A stretch of DNA of 6,500 nt from Candidatus Daviesbacteria bacterium GW2011_GWA2_42_7. Its GTDB lineage: Bacteria; Patescibacteriota; Microgenomatia; Daviesbacterales; UBA10151. Each line of letters opens with the position of its first letter. The first letter of the stretch is position 1. Made by a program: the position numbers and the translations under genes. The notes beneath the pieces were generated by a model. It worked only from the letters and a program-made list of their open reading frames with translations. It did no database searches and was not told where the DNA came from. Positions 5,206 through 6,500 of this stretch are shown here, one piece after another. The stretch spans positions 1 through 6,500 of the forward strand of contig LCEJ01000033.1 in the NCBI GenBank assembly GCA_000997105.1, written 5' to 3'.

Positions 5206-6500
5206 TTAGGCCAAGGTTTTTTGAGCTTTTATGACTGAAAATGTTACTAAGAGTATTAAAGTTAGTCCTGTAATTACAATCCCTGCTTTAAAGCTTTCGG
5301 GTTCGTAATAGAAGTCAACGAATTCTGTATCTGATTTTAAATCTATTTGGCGTAAGGAGTTCGGGGTTTCCTGGATCTTCATTGGGTCGACCCCGTTTAA
5401 GTAGGCTTTCCACCCAGAGCTGTAAACTTCAGAGAGTATAAGTTGTGTTGACGGTTTAGAAGATGTATCAACCCGGATGTGGTTAGGTGTGTAGATTAAA
5501 ATAGGTGCTTGTGGGGCATCAGGAGCCCTAAAATATGCCCTACTTTTATAAAGGTTGTTTCTATAAATAGTGTAATTATTAAAAGTTTTCTCGGCTTTAA
5601 AATCCGTGTCGGTAAGCTCGTAGGGTGAAATGACGTACTTAGTGCTATACAAGCCTAAGCTTTCTGCATCTGGTTGTGCTTTTTCAAAGGTATAGGTGCC
5701 GATCGGGGGGAGGGATAGGGTATAGATATTCCAGTAAGCTCCGGAAAGCTGCCACATATGTTTGTAATAATTTTTTTGCTGCAGCGTGCTGTAACCGTCC
5801 ACAAGTTCCAGATTTTCCTCAGCTGCTTTTTGTTGCGGGATGCATCTGTCCACACAAAAAACCCTAAACTGATCTTTGTCATTGCTTAAGAATTCATAAA
5901 TTTCCAAAGGGGCAGATTTTGTCAGGGTAGGAATGGGTTTTGTAATACGGAACCATGAAATGGCCAAGAGCTCACCTGCAGCAAGAACAGCGAGTAAGAT
6001 AATTAATTTTTTGTTAATTCTCTTTCTTTTAAACAGGTGTTCTATACCTAACCCGGTAAGAAAAATGACAGCAAAAGTTGGTATAAACCAGGCCCGGGTG
6101 GCAACCCTGATTAGGGCAAGCCAGTCTTGGGACTGTAGAAAAGACCTTAGGGGGGATGAGTTATTTAAAGAAATTAAAGTTATTATAAAAGTGGTAATTA
6201 ACAGGAAGATTTTCTGGGCTTTCTTAAGATGCCAAAAACCAAATAATGCTATTGCAGAAGGCAGAAGCCCTAAGCTTAACCACTTCTCGGTATCTATACC
6301 CCAAAGGGATGTAATCCCTCCGGACCAGGGCAAGAAAATATATTGTAAAAATTCCCAGGCAGATGTCCATTTAGGGTAAATATCAGGATTTTCCAGCAAA
6401 AGGGATCTTGTAGTAGAGGGTGTCCATTCAAGTTGGGGGAGCAAAGTAATCGCGGAAAGGCCAAAGGTTATAATGGCCCCCAATAAAAAAAGTAATAGGT
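5206..6500 (-). CDS. YfhO-family membrane protein, C-terminal part (5' end outside window)
   Basis: The frame stays open to the right edge (Leu/Phe codons precede the TTG at 6483), so the true start is outside the window. Residues below are counted from that TTG. Membrane helices lie near 2-16, 70-85, 91-106, 131-148 and 159-178. The sequence RVATRAWFIPTF...LTGLGIEHLF (126-151) is typical of YfhO proteins. An ectodomain of roughly 210 residues follows. It includes LELVDGYSTLQQKNYYKHM (225-243), LGLYSTKYVISPY (277-289) and LSEVYSSGWKAYLNG (350-364), in the order known for YfhO (GY..L, ..KYVi.., ..gWkA..dG). A final helix (about 399-417) and a short tail close the protein. YfhO of Bacillus is implicated in glycosylation of lipoteichoic acid; here a sugar-transfer or polymer-assembly role is inferred from family and neighbours. 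C210 and C214 (CVDRC) are the only cysteines in the visible part and lie in the ectodomain. It is upstream of, and probably co-transcribed with, the GT39-like gene. Confidence 0.88.
   Translation of the reverse strand, partial: LLLFLLGAIITFGLSAITLLPQLEWTPSTTRSLLLENPDIYPKWTSAWEFLQYIFLPWSGGITSLWGIDTEKWLSLGLLPSAIALFGFWHLKKAQKIFLLITTFIITLISLNNSSPLRSFLQSQDWLALIRVATRAWFIPTFAVIFLTGLGIEHLFKRKRINKKLIILLAVLAAGELLAISWFRITKPIPTLTKSAPLEIYEFLSNDKDQFRVFCVDRCIPQQKAAEENLELVDGYSTLQQKNYYKHMWQLSGAYWNIYTLSLPPIGTYTFEKAQPDAESLGLYSTKYVISPYELTDTDFKAEKTFNNYTIYRNNLYKSRAYFRAPDAPQAPILIYTPNHIRVDTSSKPSTQLILSEVYSSGWKAYLNGVDPMKIQETPNSLRQIDLKSDTEFVDFYYEPESFKAGIVITGLTLILLVTFSVIKAQKTLA

Noticed and set aside
5933..6379. A 148-codon open frame on the plus strand, opposite the YfhO-family gene.
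   Set aside because: Its translation is rich in scattered Arg, Lys and Cys and lacks domain structure. It is fully antisense to a well-supported gene, so it is a shadow frame.
1..6500. Alternative genetic code (TGA as Gly or Trp), as in some Patescibacteria.
   Set aside because: All six genes read without in-frame TGA, and tryptophan and glycine use their ordinary codons. The standard code explains everything.

Overview
This is a densely coding, AT-rich bacterial window. Six genes fill almost all of it, with no RNA genes, no insertion sequences, no CRISPR array and no intergenic gap longer than 8 bases. The overlapping or nearly abutting genes, the weak or absent Shine-Dalgarno (SD) signals, and the set of polytopic glycosyltransferase-like proteins with extracytoplasmic tails suggest a Candidate Phyla Radiation (Patescibacteria, possibly Microgenomates-like) genome. 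That assignment is inference from style and cannot be proved here. The standard bacterial code fits: every gene reads through without in-frame TGA, and all six stops are TAA or TAG.

Layout: three genes run rightward in 1-3148. They are the C-terminal part of a large membrane protein with a lectin-like (carbohydrate-binding-module-like) ectodomain, a small four-helix membrane protein of unknown function, and a GT-C glycosyltransferase resembling the TMTC/PMT type. Three genes run leftward in 3145-6500. In transcription order they are the C-terminal part of a YfhO-family membrane protein, a second GT-C (GT39/PMT_2- or DUF2723-like) glycosyltransferase, and a class I SAM-dependent methyltransferase. 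The two blocks meet tail to tail with stop codons overlapping by four bases. Both outer genes run off the window, so the promoters of both operons lie outside it.

Together the genes look like a cell-surface glycan or glycoprotein assembly locus. Multi-spanning GT-C enzymes would transfer sugars from lipid-linked donors on the outer face of the membrane, large YfhO/AftD-like proteins with beta-sandwich ectodomains would bind or extend the glycan, and the methyltransferase could modify a precursor in the cytoplasm. The substrates cannot be read from the sequence.

The most distinctive small-scale signals are two. A 19-bp tandem duplication at the very end of the first gene appears to have shifted its last codons and destroyed an ancestral ATGA stop/start overlap with the next gene. 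A perfect 10-bp inverted repeat with a 4-nt loop lies inside the second glycosyltransferase gene, just upstream of the methyltransferase start. I see no convincing evidence of an entirely new system such as a defence, mobile or RNA-based one.
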